The position numbers were made by a program, and so were the translations under genes. A stretch of DNA of 31,024 bases, taken from assembly GCA_964525525.1 (NCBI GenBank), contig CAZGHD010000011.1, positions 1-31,024 on the forward strand, in the 5' to 3' direction. The DNA is from RGIG2161 sp964525525. Lineage in GTDB: Bacteria > Bacillota > Clostridia > Oscillospirales > CAG-272. Each line of letters starts with the position of its first letter. Within the stretch, counting starts at the first letter, position 1. The notes beneath the pieces were generated by a model. That model had not been told where the DNA came from. It was given only the letters and a program-made list of their open reading frames with translations, and ran no database searches. Below are positions 16,424-24,106 of this stretch, in pieces.

Positions 16424-17380
16424 ATGTACCACGATTATGATATGCAAAAAATAATAGACCACATAGTGGACTATACAAGAAGCAATAAAAAGAAAAAGCT
16501 CATCATTGACACCGATACGTATAACGAAATAGACGACCCGTTTGCCATTACCTACGCTATGGTTGCCGAAGACATCGAGGTTATAGGAATGACCGCCGCT
16601 CCGTTTACAAACGAGCGTTCAACAGGGCCGGCTGACGGTATGGAAAAAAGTTATGAAGAGCTTCTCAAAGTCCGCAATTTAGTTGATCCCGAAAACAAGA
16701 TGAACATTCCCTGCTACCGCGGATCTACCGAGTATATGAAGAATATCATAACCCCCGTAAAAAGCGAGGCAGCTGAGAACATAGTCCGTTTAGTTCACGA
16801 GACAGACGATATAGTTTACATAGCGGTAATCGGATGCTTTACCAACGTTGCGTCAGCACTTTTGCTCGATCCTTCAATCGCTGATAAAGCCGTAATAATT
16901 CTTTTGGGCTCCGCAAAATTTGAATGCGGAACAGCAAATGATTTTAACCTTGAACAAGACCGCGCCGCCGCCCGCGTAATCTTTGAATCCGGTGTTCCCG
17001 TGGTAGTCATCCCCGCAAACGGCGGATGTGCGGATACTCTTATGATAACCAATGCGGAAGTTGACTTCTATCTCGGGCAAAAATCCGGCAAGATAGGCAA
17101 ATTCCTTTGCCAAAACCTTTTTGGAGACAAGTCCGCGCCATTCGATGAAAATGGTAACTGCTGTGTAAGAGAGCATTCAATTTACGACATAGCGGCTATT
17201 GCATTCCTGCGTAACCCATACGCCACAGGAGTCAGAATAATAACCGCTCATTCGGTGGATGACAAGGGCAACTGGGTAAAACTCAACACAGACAGAAAAA
17301 TGATATACATAAACGATCTTTACAGAAATCATATTATGTCTGAATTTTTCACCGCGCTAAGACGCGCAAACCTCGAATAA
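16424..17380 (+). CDS. Nucleoside-hydrolase-family protein NH4
   Basis: A 318-residue paralogue. Metal site DTDTYNEIDDPFA with the four carboxylates intact (Pro replaces Gln after DD). It has the block LGSAKFECGTANDFNLEQDRAAARVIF shared with NH5 in part, while the equivalent of the GSTDKVQ loop reads GGCADTLMI. A longer N-terminal helix (VDYTRSNKKKK) sets it apart from NH1-NH3. The C-terminal Asp sits in IYDIAAIAF, so Tyr replaces His. GGAGG precedes the start; the gap to NH3 is 26 nt. Confidence 0.85.
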   Translation: MYHDYDMQKIIDHIVDYTRSNKKKKLIIDTDTYNEIDDPFAITYAMVAEDIEVIGMTAAPFTNERSTGPADGMEKSYEELLKVRNLVDPENKMNIPCYRGSTEYMKNIITPVKSEAAENIVRLVHETDDIVYIAVIGCFTNVASALLLDPSIADKAVIILLGSAKFECGTANDFNLEQDRAAARVIFESGVPVVVIPANGGCADTLMITNAEVDFYLGQKSGKIGKFLCQNLFGDKSAPFDENGNCCVREHSIYDIAAIAFLRNPYATGVRIITAHSVDDKGNWVKLNTDRKMIYINDLYRNHIMSEFFTALRRANLE

Positions 17381-17393
17381 TCGGTAAATAAAA

Positions 17394-18353
17394 ATGAAAC
17401 ACAATTACGATATAGAAAAGATACTCGGGTATGTGAAGTCTCACGTCGGTAACACCGAGGAAAAGAAAAAATTCATACTCGACACCGACGCGTATAACGA
17501 AATGGACGATCAGTTTGCGATAGCGTACGCTATGCGCTCGCCCGATATTGATCTCCTTGCACTCACCGCAGCCCCCTTTAAAAACCAGCGCGCAGATTCT
17601 CCTGCCGAAGGTATGGAAAAAAGTTATCACGAAATGATAAAAGTTCGCGATCTCATAGACCCCGATGGCAAAAGAAATATCCCCTGCTATCGCGGCTCTG
17701 CCGAGTATATGCGCGATACGTCAACACCGGTGGTCAGCGAAGCGGCAGAAAACATCGTCCGTATAGCAAAAGAAACCGACGACACGGTTTTCGTTGCGGT
17801 TATCGGCTGTTTCACCAACGTTGCATCAGCACTTTTGCTTGATCCGTCAATCGCAGATAAAATAGTCGTTCTTATGCTCGGAAGCGCAAAATTTGAATGT
17901 GGAACGGCCAAAGACTTCAATCTCGAGCAAGACCCCGCCGCCGCAAGAGTGTTGTTTGAATGCGGAGTTCCGCTGATAGTATTCCCCGCCGTCGGCGGCG
18001 TTACCGACACCCTGTTCGTATCAAACGTAGAAACCGAATTTTTCCTTCGCGGCAAGGCGGGTAAAATAGGTGATTTCCTCTGCCAGACTCTGGTTGAGTT
18101 TGACAATCAAGGCATGCCGGAAAAAGAAAACGGCAGGTGCAATTCCGCAGGACGTCCGCTGTTTGACATCGGTCCGATAGGATTTCTGCGCGAGCCCGGA
18201 GCTTTCGGTACAAATATCATTCCAGCAAAATCCATAGACGAGAAATGCAACTGGAAAGACTTGGCCGTAGACAGAAAAATGATCTACATAAGAGACGTTT
18301 ACAGAAACTATATCGTTTCTGATATGTTCAACGTAATAAAATTTGGAAAATAA
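17394..18353 (+). CDS. Nucleoside-hydrolase-family protein NH5, weak ribosome site
   Basis: A 319-residue paralogue starting MKHNYD rather than MYHDY. Metal site DTDAYNEMDDQFA is intact. The insertion of NTEEKKK in the first helix and the block KDFNLEQDPAAARVLF (with the DPxAA form of canonical hydrolases) are distinctive. The C-terminal Asp lies in LFDIGPIGF, so the usual Ala-Ala-Ile is replaced by Gly-Pro-Ile. The gap to NH4 is only 13 nt and no good Shine-Dalgarno is seen (GGTAA at best), so translation may be coupled to NH4 or low. Confidence 0.84.
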   Translation: MKHNYDIEKILGYVKSHVGNTEEKKKFILDTDAYNEMDDQFAIAYAMRSPDIDLLALTAAPFKNQRADSPAEGMEKSYHEMIKVRDLIDPDGKRNIPCYRGSAEYMRDTSTPVVSEAAENIVRIAKETDDTVFVAVIGCFTNVASALLLDPSIADKIVVLMLGSAKFECGTAKDFNLEQDPAAARVLFECGVPLIVFPAVGGVTDTLFVSNVETEFFLRGKAGKIGDFLCQTLVEFDNQGMPEKENGRCNSAGRPLFDIGPIGFLREPGAFGTNIIPAKSIDEKCNWKDLAVDRKMIYIRDVYRNYIVSDMFNVIKFGK

Positions 18354-18376
18354 TATTTTTTAAGGAGAATAAAAAG

Positions 18377-19408
18377 ATGTATCACGATTACAGTATGGAA
18401 AAAATAATGGAGCACGTTCGTGCAAAAAATATCAAGAAAAAATACATTCTTGATACCGACGCATACAATGAAGTAGACGACCAGTTTGCTATAACCTACG
18501 CAATGCTGGCTCAGAACATTGACCTTCTCGCACTTTGCGCGGCTCCCTTTTCAAACCAGCGTTCTACCGGTCCTGCCGACGGTATGGAAAAGAGCTACCA
18601 CGAGATGGTAAAAGTCCGCGATCTCGTTGATCCCGAGAATAAAATGAATATCCCCTGCTATCGCGGTTCTACCGAGTATATGAAAAACATCATCACCCCT
18701 GTAAAGAGCGAAGCTGCTGAAAACATCGTCAGACTTGTAAAAGAAACCGACGATATAGTTTACGTTGCAGTAATCGGATGTTTTACCAACGTAGCGTCCG
18801 CTCTCCTTCTCGATCCTTCCATCGCTGACAAGATGGTAGTTATCATGCTCGGCGGCGCAAAGTTCGAACTCGGCCACGCAAACGACTTCAACCTTCTGCA
18901 AGACCGCGCGGCAGCAAGAGTTATTTTTGAATGCGGTGTTCCCGTAGTTGTATTCCCCGCTGTCGGCGGTGTTACCGACACCCTTTATATTTCAAATGCT
19001 GAGCTTGATTACTATCTCAAGGGCAAAGCAGGCAAGATAGGAGATCTGCTCTACAACAATTTTGTTGAAGAAGAATTGGATCCTGTAATCAAATCTTGTG
19101 ATGCCGATAAACTAAACGGCGGTCTGGCAAAGCTCTTGTTGGATTACTACAAAATGTACGGCGAATTCTCCGGATATTCCGGTTTTTGCAACTGTTCTAT
19201 TCGTCCTATTTTTGACATTGCCGCAGTTGCATTCATTCGCGAGCCCGGTGCATTCGGCGCTAAAATAGTTCCTGCAAAGTCTATCGACGACAAGGGTCTT
19301 TGGAGAGATCTTAACGAAGACCGCAATATGATCTATATCGAAGACCTTTACAGAAACTACATCGTTTCCGATATGTTCACAGTTATAACAAACGCAGATC
19401 TTAAATAA
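18377..19408 (+). CDS. Nucleoside-hydrolase-family protein NH6, with insertion
   Basis: The longest paralogue (343 residues). Metal site DTDAYNEVDDQFA is intact. It resembles NH5 in PAVGGVTDTL and FIREPGAFG...IVPAKSIDDKG. It carries an extra segment of roughly 25-30 residues after GKIGDLLYNNF (around DPVIKSCDADKLNGGLAKLLLDY), in the region where canonical enzymes have an active-site-flanking helix pair. The C-terminal Asp is in IFDIAAVAF, with Phe in place of His. AAGGAG precedes the start. Last gene of the operon, ending at the 19423-19462 terminator. Confidence 0.85.
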   Translation: MYHDYSMEKIMEHVRAKNIKKKYILDTDAYNEVDDQFAITYAMLAQNIDLLALCAAPFSNQRSTGPADGMEKSYHEMVKVRDLVDPENKMNIPCYRGSTEYMKNIITPVKSEAAENIVRLVKETDDIVYVAVIGCFTNVASALLLDPSIADKMVVIMLGGAKFELGHANDFNLLQDRAAARVIFECGVPVVVFPAVGGVTDTLYISNAELDYYLKGKAGKIGDLLYNNFVEEELDPVIKSCDADKLNGGLAKLLLDYYKMYGEFSGYSGFCNCSIRPIFDIAAVAFIREPGAFGAKIVPAKSIDDKGLWRDLNEDRNMIYIEDLYRNYIVSDMFTVITNADLK

Positions 19409-19422
19409 TATCAGACATATAT

Positions 19423-19462
19423 AAAAGCGGTGATTTCACGAAAGTGAAATCACCGCTTTTTC
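19423..19462. terminator. Bidirectional terminator between NH6 and SBP3
   Basis: A perfect 17-bp stem, left arm 19423-19439 and right arm 19444-19460, closed by a GAAA tetraloop. T runs follow on both strands. It ends the hydrolase operon (plus) and SBP3 (minus), which converge here. Confidence 0.93.
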
Positions 19463-19469
19463 TATTGAA

Positions 19470-20981
19470 TTATTTTTCCATATCTCTTCTGGTATACTTG
19501 AGCACAGACTCAATGCTTTTAAGAAGAGACTGGTGTCTTGACGCATAGTTGGTCTCGCTGTGAGCAAGAGCACTGCGGAAAGTAGAAGGATAATCGCAAA
19601 CGAGATCCTGATATATCCAACCCGCGTCTACCATAAATCCGTCTATTACTATATCAATCATACGTCTTGAATCTGCATCAGACATATACTGACCTTTAAG
19701 AACAACGTCGAGGTAGGTAGGAACGGTATCATTGTAAGCATAGCACGCCATTGCCTCAAGGGTAGCCGCAGTAACCTCGGGATTCTGATTGGTTACCGGA
19801 ATACCGAATACGGTATACCAGTCGTAGGCATACGTGTAATAATCCTTCTGAGCCTCATTATATTTGGGGAAAGGAAGCACGCCGTATTCGTCCTGCATAT
19901 TACGCATACCCTCAAATTCAGCGCGGTTCAGACCGTCAACCTGGAAAAGCAGGTTTCCACTGGTAAAGAAGGTGTCGGTATCATCCTCGTCAAATCTTCT
20001 GCCGTCGTCATTCTGTACGTCAGCCGTAATACTTCCTTTTACGTTATGAAGAAGATTCTCAAATTTTCCAAGTGCGGTATAGAGCTTGTCGGTGTTTACG
20101 TTGAACTCAAACCAACCGTCGCTTGTTCTGTCAAGAATACTGATATCAAACGAGCTCCAGAAAGAGTCAAGCTGAAGGAATTCTGCACAAGCGAATCCGT
20201 AAAGATCCTCAAGGTCGCGCTTTGAGTTACCGTTTATATCTTCGTATATGTTCTCGGAGAGCTCAGTGAGCTTATCAATAGTCCATTTTCCGTCGTCAAC
20301 GAGCTCGTAAAGATTAGAAAGCTCGGGAACCTGACTTTCATATTTTTCAACGAGAGCTTTGTTATAGTACACTGCGTAGCTGTATCTCATAATTGTAAGA
20401 GAAAGTGAGCCGGTAGTAAGATAAAGTGAATCGAATATCTCTGCTTCGTTGTTGAATTTTGAAGACCACCAAGGCTTGTCAAAGTCAAGATACTCAAGCT
20501 CGTACAGGTCTATGAAATAGTCGTTAAAAACGTAAGGCGCCATAGCGCATACCATAGAAAGATATGCATCGTACACGTCGTCACCTGAAGTAGACTGCTT
20601 TTTAATCTCGTCGTTTACCTCCGAGTCTACCATCTGAACGTTGTTTATCTCAACGCCGAGTCTTTCTTCAACGTAACGCTCGCGGTTGTAGAGAGAGTCG
20701 TTTATCGCGTTGCTTGAAAGCTCTTCAACGGTAAAGTCGGGTTTACGGTGAACCTCACCCTCTATGCTGTAAACGTTACAGGAAAGGATGGTTACGGTCT
20801 CGCCGTTAAAGTCGAGCTCCGGCAGATCGTCCTCTACCCGATCTATTACACTGTCGGTCATCGGTGCTGTCGTCTGAACCGGCGCTTTAGTCGTGTCCTG
20901 GGTATCTCCCGAGCCGGAACAAGCTACAAAAGAAAAAAGCATAAATGATGCAAGAAGATAACAGAAAATTCTTTTTAACAT
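19470..20981 (-). CDS. Extracellular solute-binding lipoprotein 3 (SBP3)
   Basis: A 503-residue paralogue. The signal peptide MLKRIFCYLLASFMLFSFVAC ends in a lipobox (Cys21). Then LPELDFNGETVTILSCNVYS (Asn replaces the Gly of the paralogues' DFGGE), DDVYDAYLSM, LDFDKPWWSSKF, the calcium-loop-like DINGNSKRDLED, NMQDEYGVLPFPKYNEAQ and LKGQYMSDADSRRMID. The ATG at 20979-20981 follows AAGGAGA; the frame is open upstream but has no better start. It converges with the hydrolase operon at the shared terminator. More similar to SBP4 and SBP2 in the DFTVEELSS segment than to SBP1. Ligand unknown. Confidence 0.85.
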   Translation of the reverse strand: MLKRIFCYLLASFMLFSFVACSGSGDTQDTTKAPVQTTAPMTDSVIDRVEDDLPELDFNGETVTILSCNVYSIEGEVHRKPDFTVEELSSNAINDSLYNRERYVEERLGVEINNVQMVDSEVNDEIKKQSTSGDDVYDAYLSMVCAMAPYVFNDYFIDLYELEYLDFDKPWWSSKFNNEAEIFDSLYLTTGSLSLTIMRYSYAVYYNKALVEKYESQVPELSNLYELVDDGKWTIDKLTELSENIYEDINGNSKRDLEDLYGFACAEFLQLDSFWSSFDISILDRTSDGWFEFNVNTDKLYTALGKFENLLHNVKGSITADVQNDDGRRFDEDDTDTFFTSGNLLFQVDGLNRAEFEGMRNMQDEYGVLPFPKYNEAQKDYYTYAYDWYTVFGIPVTNQNPEVTAATLEAMACYAYNDTVPTYLDVVLKGQYMSDADSRRMIDIVIDGFMVDAGWIYQDLVCDYPSTFRSALAHSETNYASRHQSLLKSIESVLKYTRRDMEK

Positions 20982-21018
20982 ACGTTTCTCCTTTAAATAA
21001 CAAATTTCCACATATAGT

Positions 21019-21047
21019 ATTATACAGCAAAACCTATAGTTTGTCAA
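21019..21047 (-). promoter_or_regulatory. Promoter of SBP3
   Basis: Consensus TTGACA (21042-21047) and TATAAT (21019-21024) with 17-bp spacing on the minus strand, abutting the SBP4 terminator. Confidence 0.88.
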
Positions 21048-21050
21048 TAC

Positions 21051-21088
21051 CAAAAAATGAAAGCCCGAGGCAACACCTTGGGCTTTCA
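21051..21088 (-). terminator. Terminator of SBP4
   Basis: A 13-bp stem with one G-T wobble, TGAAAGCCCGAGG (21058-21070) with CCTTGGGCTTTCA (21076-21088), followed on the minus strand by TTTTTTGG. Confidence 0.88.
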
Positions 21089-21105
21089 GATTCAGATATT
21101 ACAGC

Positions 21106-22620
21106 TTATTTTTCCATCTGTGTTTTATATACTTTCAAAAGAGTCTCTACTTTTTTTATCATTGACGCGTGCTGTGAAGCATAGGAACGTTCATTCTTTT
21201 CTACCATATATCTGTACCACACGGGATATTCGTAAGAAAGAGTTTGATATATCCAAGCGGCATCTACCATAAAGCCGTCAACAACCTTGTCTATCATTCG
21301 TCTTGACTCAGGGTCGGACATATACTGTCCCTTGAGCACGGTATTAAGATAAGTCGGCATCGTATCGCGGTAAGCATATGACGCCATCGCTTCAAGCACG
21401 GCACATACTACCTCGGGGTCGGTATTGGTCACGGGAATGGCAAAAACCGTGTACGCCGCGTGGGAGAAGGTATAGTAATCGTCCTGCATCTCGTTATATT
21501 TGGGGTAAGGCAGTATACCGTAATCGTCCTGCATATTTCTCAGCTCTTCAAACTCGGCACGCACTATGTCCGCCACGAGGAAAAGATTTGTACCGCTTGC
21601 AAATTCTCTTTCGATATTGTCAAAGTCGTACATAGTTTCCTCGGTGGTTCCCACACCAGCGGTGATACTGCCGACAGAATTATGCAGAAGCTCGTTTACT
21701 TTATCAAGCGCGGTATAGAGCTTATCGGTATTTACGTCAAGCTCGTACCAACCGTCCGACGTTCTGCTGAAAACGTTTAGATCAAAGCTGCTCCATATCG
21801 CGTCTATCGGATACCCGAGCGCACAGGCAACACCGTAAATATCCTCAAGGTCACGCCTGGAATTACCGTTTACGTCCTCGTATATCTCACTGCCGAGCTC
21901 CGCAAACTTGTCAAACGTCCATTTGCCGCTGTCAACTATTTCGTAGAGATTTCCAAGTTCCTCTATGCTGCTTTCGTAACGTTCTGCCAGCGCTTTATTA
22001 TAATATACTGCGTAGCTGTACCTTATGGGAGTAAGCGAGAGCGAACCTGTGGTCATATAAAGAGAATCAAGGAATTCTGCCTCGCTATTGAACTTTTCAG
22101 ACCACCACGGTTTATCGAAATCAAGATACTCCATCTCGTAAAGATCGACCAGATATTCCTCAAACGTAAAAGCAGAAACTCCGGATACTGCCGCAAGATA
22201 TGCGTCATACACATCATCACCGGAAGTCGCGTTCTTACGCATTTCTTCGATCACCATATAATCGACAATTTGAGGATTGTTTATCTCGACCCCCAAACGG
22301 TCTTCAACGTACCTCTCGCGGTTATACAGAGAATCGTTTATCGCGTCGCTGGAAAGCTCCTCTATGGTAAAGTCAGGTCTGCGGTGTACCTCGCCCTGAT
22401 CGCTGTATATGTTTGACGAGAGAATAGTCACACTCTCCCCGCCGAAATCGAGCTCGGGAAGATCGTCCTTGATATACTCAACGTCAGGCACTCCCGTAGT
22501 CACAGGTGAAGTAGTTTGAGCGGCCGTGTCTTTCCCTGCATCAGTGCTCGACTTTGAGCATGCAAACATAGAGAAAAGGAAAGAAACAATCAATAACATA
22601 GATAAAACTTTTACTTTCAT
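21106..22620 (-). CDS. Extracellular solute-binding lipoprotein 4 (SBP4)
   Basis: A 504-residue paralogue. The signal peptide MKVKVLSMLLIVSFLFSMFAC ends in a lipobox (Cys21), followed by a Thr-rich spacer. LPELDFGGESVTILSSNIYSD, SGDDVYDAYLA, LDFDKPWWSEKFNSEAEFLDSLYMTTGS, DVNGNSRRDLED, NMQDDYGILPYPKYNEMQ and LKGQYMSDPESRRMID follow the family order. The first and last thirds are very like SBP2 and SBP3. Its Shine-Dalgarno is AAGGAGA. No transporter membrane gene lies upstream; the neighbour is rnpB. Confidence 0.85.
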   Translation of the reverse strand: MKVKVLSMLLIVSFLFSMFACSKSSTDAGKDTAAQTTSPVTTGVPDVEYIKDDLPELDFGGESVTILSSNIYSDQGEVHRRPDFTIEELSSDAINDSLYNRERYVEDRLGVEINNPQIVDYMVIEEMRKNATSGDDVYDAYLAAVSGVSAFTFEEYLVDLYEMEYLDFDKPWWSEKFNSEAEFLDSLYMTTGSLSLTPIRYSYAVYYNKALAERYESSIEELGNLYEIVDSGKWTFDKFAELGSEIYEDVNGNSRRDLEDIYGVACALGYPIDAIWSSFDLNVFSRTSDGWYELDVNTDKLYTALDKVNELLHNSVGSITAGVGTTEETMYDFDNIEREFASGTNLFLVADIVRAEFEELRNMQDDYGILPYPKYNEMQDDYYTFSHAAYTVFAIPVTNTDPEVVCAVLEAMASYAYRDTMPTYLNTVLKGQYMSDPESRRMIDKVVDGFMVDAAWIYQTLSYEYPVWYRYMVEKNERSYASQHASMIKKVETLLKVYKTQMEK

Positions 22621-22638
22621 AACATTCTAATCTCCTTG

Positions 22639-22667
22639 ATAATACAAGCATTTTATCTTAATTACAA
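22639..22667 (-). promoter_or_regulatory. Promoter of SBP4
   Basis: TTGTAA (22662-22667) and TATTAT (22639-22644), minus strand, 17-bp spacing. The -35 overlaps the end of the rnpB terminator stem. Confidence 0.6.
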
Positions 22668-22702
22668 AAATATCGGCGGTGATAAACCTGCCGATATTTT
22701 TT
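22666..22702 (-). terminator. Terminator of rnpB
   Basis: A perfect 12-bp stem, AAAAATATCGGC (22666-22677) with GCCGATATTTTT (22690-22701), just beyond the 3' end of the RNase P RNA. It has U-rich flanks. Confidence 0.85.
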
Positions 22703-22706
22703 ATAC

Positions 22707-23088
22707 TGACGAAACTGTAAGCCGGGTTCTGTAAAGGGACTTACGTCCCTCCCGCGACCATCTATCTTTGCTGTGCGTTACCGCACAGCTCCGGGGAATA
22801 TCCCCGCGCCACCCGCGGGTATAGGCCGGGCAAGCCGACCCGCATACGGTGTTGCTTCGGATAGGGTTTACAGGATCCCTCGGTCACCCGAGGGATCGGT
22901 GAGCTCTTACCTCGCCTTTCCACCCTTACCGTCTTACGACGGCGGTATATCTCTGTTGCACTTTCCCGGGCGGCAACCCTTGGGGGAAGCCGTCGGCGGA
23001 CGTTATCCGTTATCCTGCCCTGCGAAGCCCGGACTTTCCTCATAATAATACCTTTCGGCAACATATTACGCGGCCGCGCGTTCCGTCA
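22707..23088 (-). ncRNA. rnpB: RNase P RNA (bacterial class A-like)
   Basis: Catalytic RNA that trims the 5' leader of pre-tRNAs. On the minus strand the conserved 5' core GAGGAAAGTCCGGGCT (complement of 23026-23041) and 3' core ACAGAACCCGGCTTACAG (complement of 22715-22732) are present. Between them are GTGCAACAGAGA and the GGGTGGAAAGGCGAGGTAAGAGC-type J11/12 region. The ends TGACGGAA (23081-23088) and TTTCGTCA (22707-22714) pair over 8 bp as P1, giving about 382 nt. Open frames over this stretch on both strands are by-products of the GC-rich RNA. Confidence 0.96.
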
Positions 23089-23094
23089 TTTTAA

Positions 23095-23123
23095 ATTATA
23101 CCTTAAAACGCTTAAATTGTCAA
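23095..23123 (-). promoter_or_regulatory. Promoter of rnpB
   Basis: Consensus TTGACA (23118-23123) and TATAAT (23095-23100), 17-bp spacing, directly upstream of the P1 helix on the minus strand. Confidence 0.9.
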
Positions 23124-23144
23124 GATAACAGATCATCGCTAATA

Positions 23145-23180
23145 AAAAACCGTGCTGCCTCACGTTAGCGAGGCAGCACC
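23145..23180 (-). terminator. Terminator of thiT
   Basis: A 10-bp stem, GTGCTGCCTC (23152-23161) with GAGGCAGCAC (23170-23179), followed on the minus strand by GTTTTTTATT. Confidence 0.9.
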
Positions 23181-23188
23181 GATCGATA

Positions 23189-23803
23189 TTATTTTACCTT
23201 TTTAGGTATTACAGCCAGCAATCTTACAAGCACGGGGGTAGCTACGAGAGTAAGGACTATCTCCGGCACCATAAACGTAGCGTTATAAACCAAAGAATAC
23301 ATCCACGGACCGTACTGATGTACGATATGCGTCGGATCATCTGCATACCAGCCTTGAGTAAGGCTGTACCAGACTACCGCACCCGACACGATATGGCAAG
23401 CAAATCTTATCAGCAGAGCGACAAGAGATCCGCTAAACGTGTTTATAAGGGAATTTGCGGTATCATTTTTGGTTATCTTCAGATTTTTCGTCATACCCGC
23501 GATACCGATAACGGTGAACGCAATAATGTAATCAAGAAAAATAGTAGCGATGATTCCCTCAGGTGTCGGAATATACGCAAGATTTTTGATACCGAGCAGC
23601 ATATTAACTACAGAGTATACAAAACATCCGCCGAGTCCCCACTTTACCCCGTGTCTGAACGAGATGATAAGAAGCGGTACCATCGAGAAAAGAGTGACCG
23701 ATCCGCCGTACGGCGCTTCGTAGATCGGTATCATACCGAGAACGATCGCAAGCGCGACCATAAGAGCACACTCGACCAGAGTACGCAGTTTTGTTTGTTT
23801 CAT
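23189..23803 (-). CDS. thiT: Energy-coupled thiamine transporter ThiT (ECF S component)
   Basis: Membrane protein that binds thiamine and is energised by the shared ECF ATPases and EcfT encoded elsewhere. The 204 residues form about six hydrophobic segments. The early motif YGGSVTLFSMVPLLIISFRHGVKWG is characteristic of ThiT/YuaJ, and the C-terminal half contains GAVVWYSLTQGWYADDP and YSLVYNATFMVPE, matching the family's aromatic substrate pocket. It is the only gene under the TPP riboswitch, which supports a thiamine role. Good Shine-Dalgarno CGGAGG. No ECF module is in the window. Confidence 0.92.
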   Translation of the reverse strand: MKQTKLRTLVECALMVALAIVLGMIPIYEAPYGGSVTLFSMVPLLIISFRHGVKWGLGGCFVYSVVNMLLGIKNLAYIPTPEGIIATIFLDYIIAFTVIGIAGMTKNLKITKNDTANSLINTFSGSLVALLIRFACHIVSGAVVWYSLTQGWYADDPTHIVHQYGPWMYSLVYNATFMVPEIVLTLVATPVLVRLLAVIPKKVK

Positions 23804-23823
23804 TTTATGAAACCTCCGAAAAA

Positions 23824-23857
23824 TAAAATTTGTCGCACGGAAATTCCGTGCGACAAA
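23824..23857 (-). terminator. Riboswitch-controlled intrinsic terminator ahead of thiT
   Basis: TTTGTCGCACGGAA (23829-23842) and TTCCGTGCGACAAA (23844-23857) form a long hairpin, followed on the minus strand by ATTTTATTTTT and then the thiT ribosome site. Its position between aptamer and gene indicates transcription-termination control. Confidence 0.85.
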
Positions 23858-23887
23858 GCATTAATCGAAAAAAGTCTCGATAAACAA

Positions 23888-23971
23888 TCTCCCTACGCCG
23901 GTATTATCCGTATCAGGTTAAAGGGTTCGGACCCGGGTCCGTCTCAGCCGCTGCAGCAGCACCCCTGATGA
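23888..23971 (-). promoter_or_regulatory. TPP riboswitch (THI element)
   Basis: On the minus strand the conserved parts occur in order: CAGGGGTGC, GGCTGAGA, an optional G/C helix (CGGACCCGGGTCCG), ACCCTTTAACCTGAT, and GGATAATACCGGCGTAGGGA. This is the thiamine pyrophosphate aptamer. High TPP is expected to favour the downstream terminator and reduce thiT expression. Confidence 0.96.
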
Positions 23972-24000
23972 ATATTTAATTTTCTCGTGCGAACGGTTAG

Positions 24001-24029
24001 ATTATAGCACAGAAAAAATAATTTGTCAA
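24001..24029 (-). promoter_or_regulatory. Promoter of the TPP riboswitch-thiT transcript
   Basis: Consensus TTGACA (24024-24029) and TATAAT (24001-24006), minus strand, 17-bp spacing, just before the aptamer. Confidence 0.88.
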
Positions 24030-24036
24030 TATGGTA

Positions 24037-24065
24037 TTGCATAAAAACCCGAGCGGTGGTATAAT
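24037..24065 (+). promoter_or_regulatory. Promoter of the Mrp-type ATPase gene
   Basis: TTGCAT (24037-24042) and TATAAT (24060-24065), 17-bp spacing, about 40 nt before the start codon. It is divergent from the thiT promoter with only 7 bp between their -35 boxes. Confidence 0.7.
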
Positions 24066-24106
24066 AACCTTATAAAGTAAAATTCAATTTGTTTTCGGAG
24101 GTAAAA

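Noticed and set aside
13542..19408. Idea that the hydrolase array is a mobile or phage element
   Set aside because: No integrase, transposase, terminal inverted repeats or att-like duplications were seen at the borders; tandem gene duplication explains the pattern.
22762..23064. Open reading frames of 90-100 codons on both strands
   Set aside because: They lie wholly inside the RNase P RNA, whose conserved core sequences and P1 helix are clear.
23318..23968. 216-codon plus-strand frame
   Set aside because: It is antisense to thiT and runs through the TPP riboswitch and its terminator.
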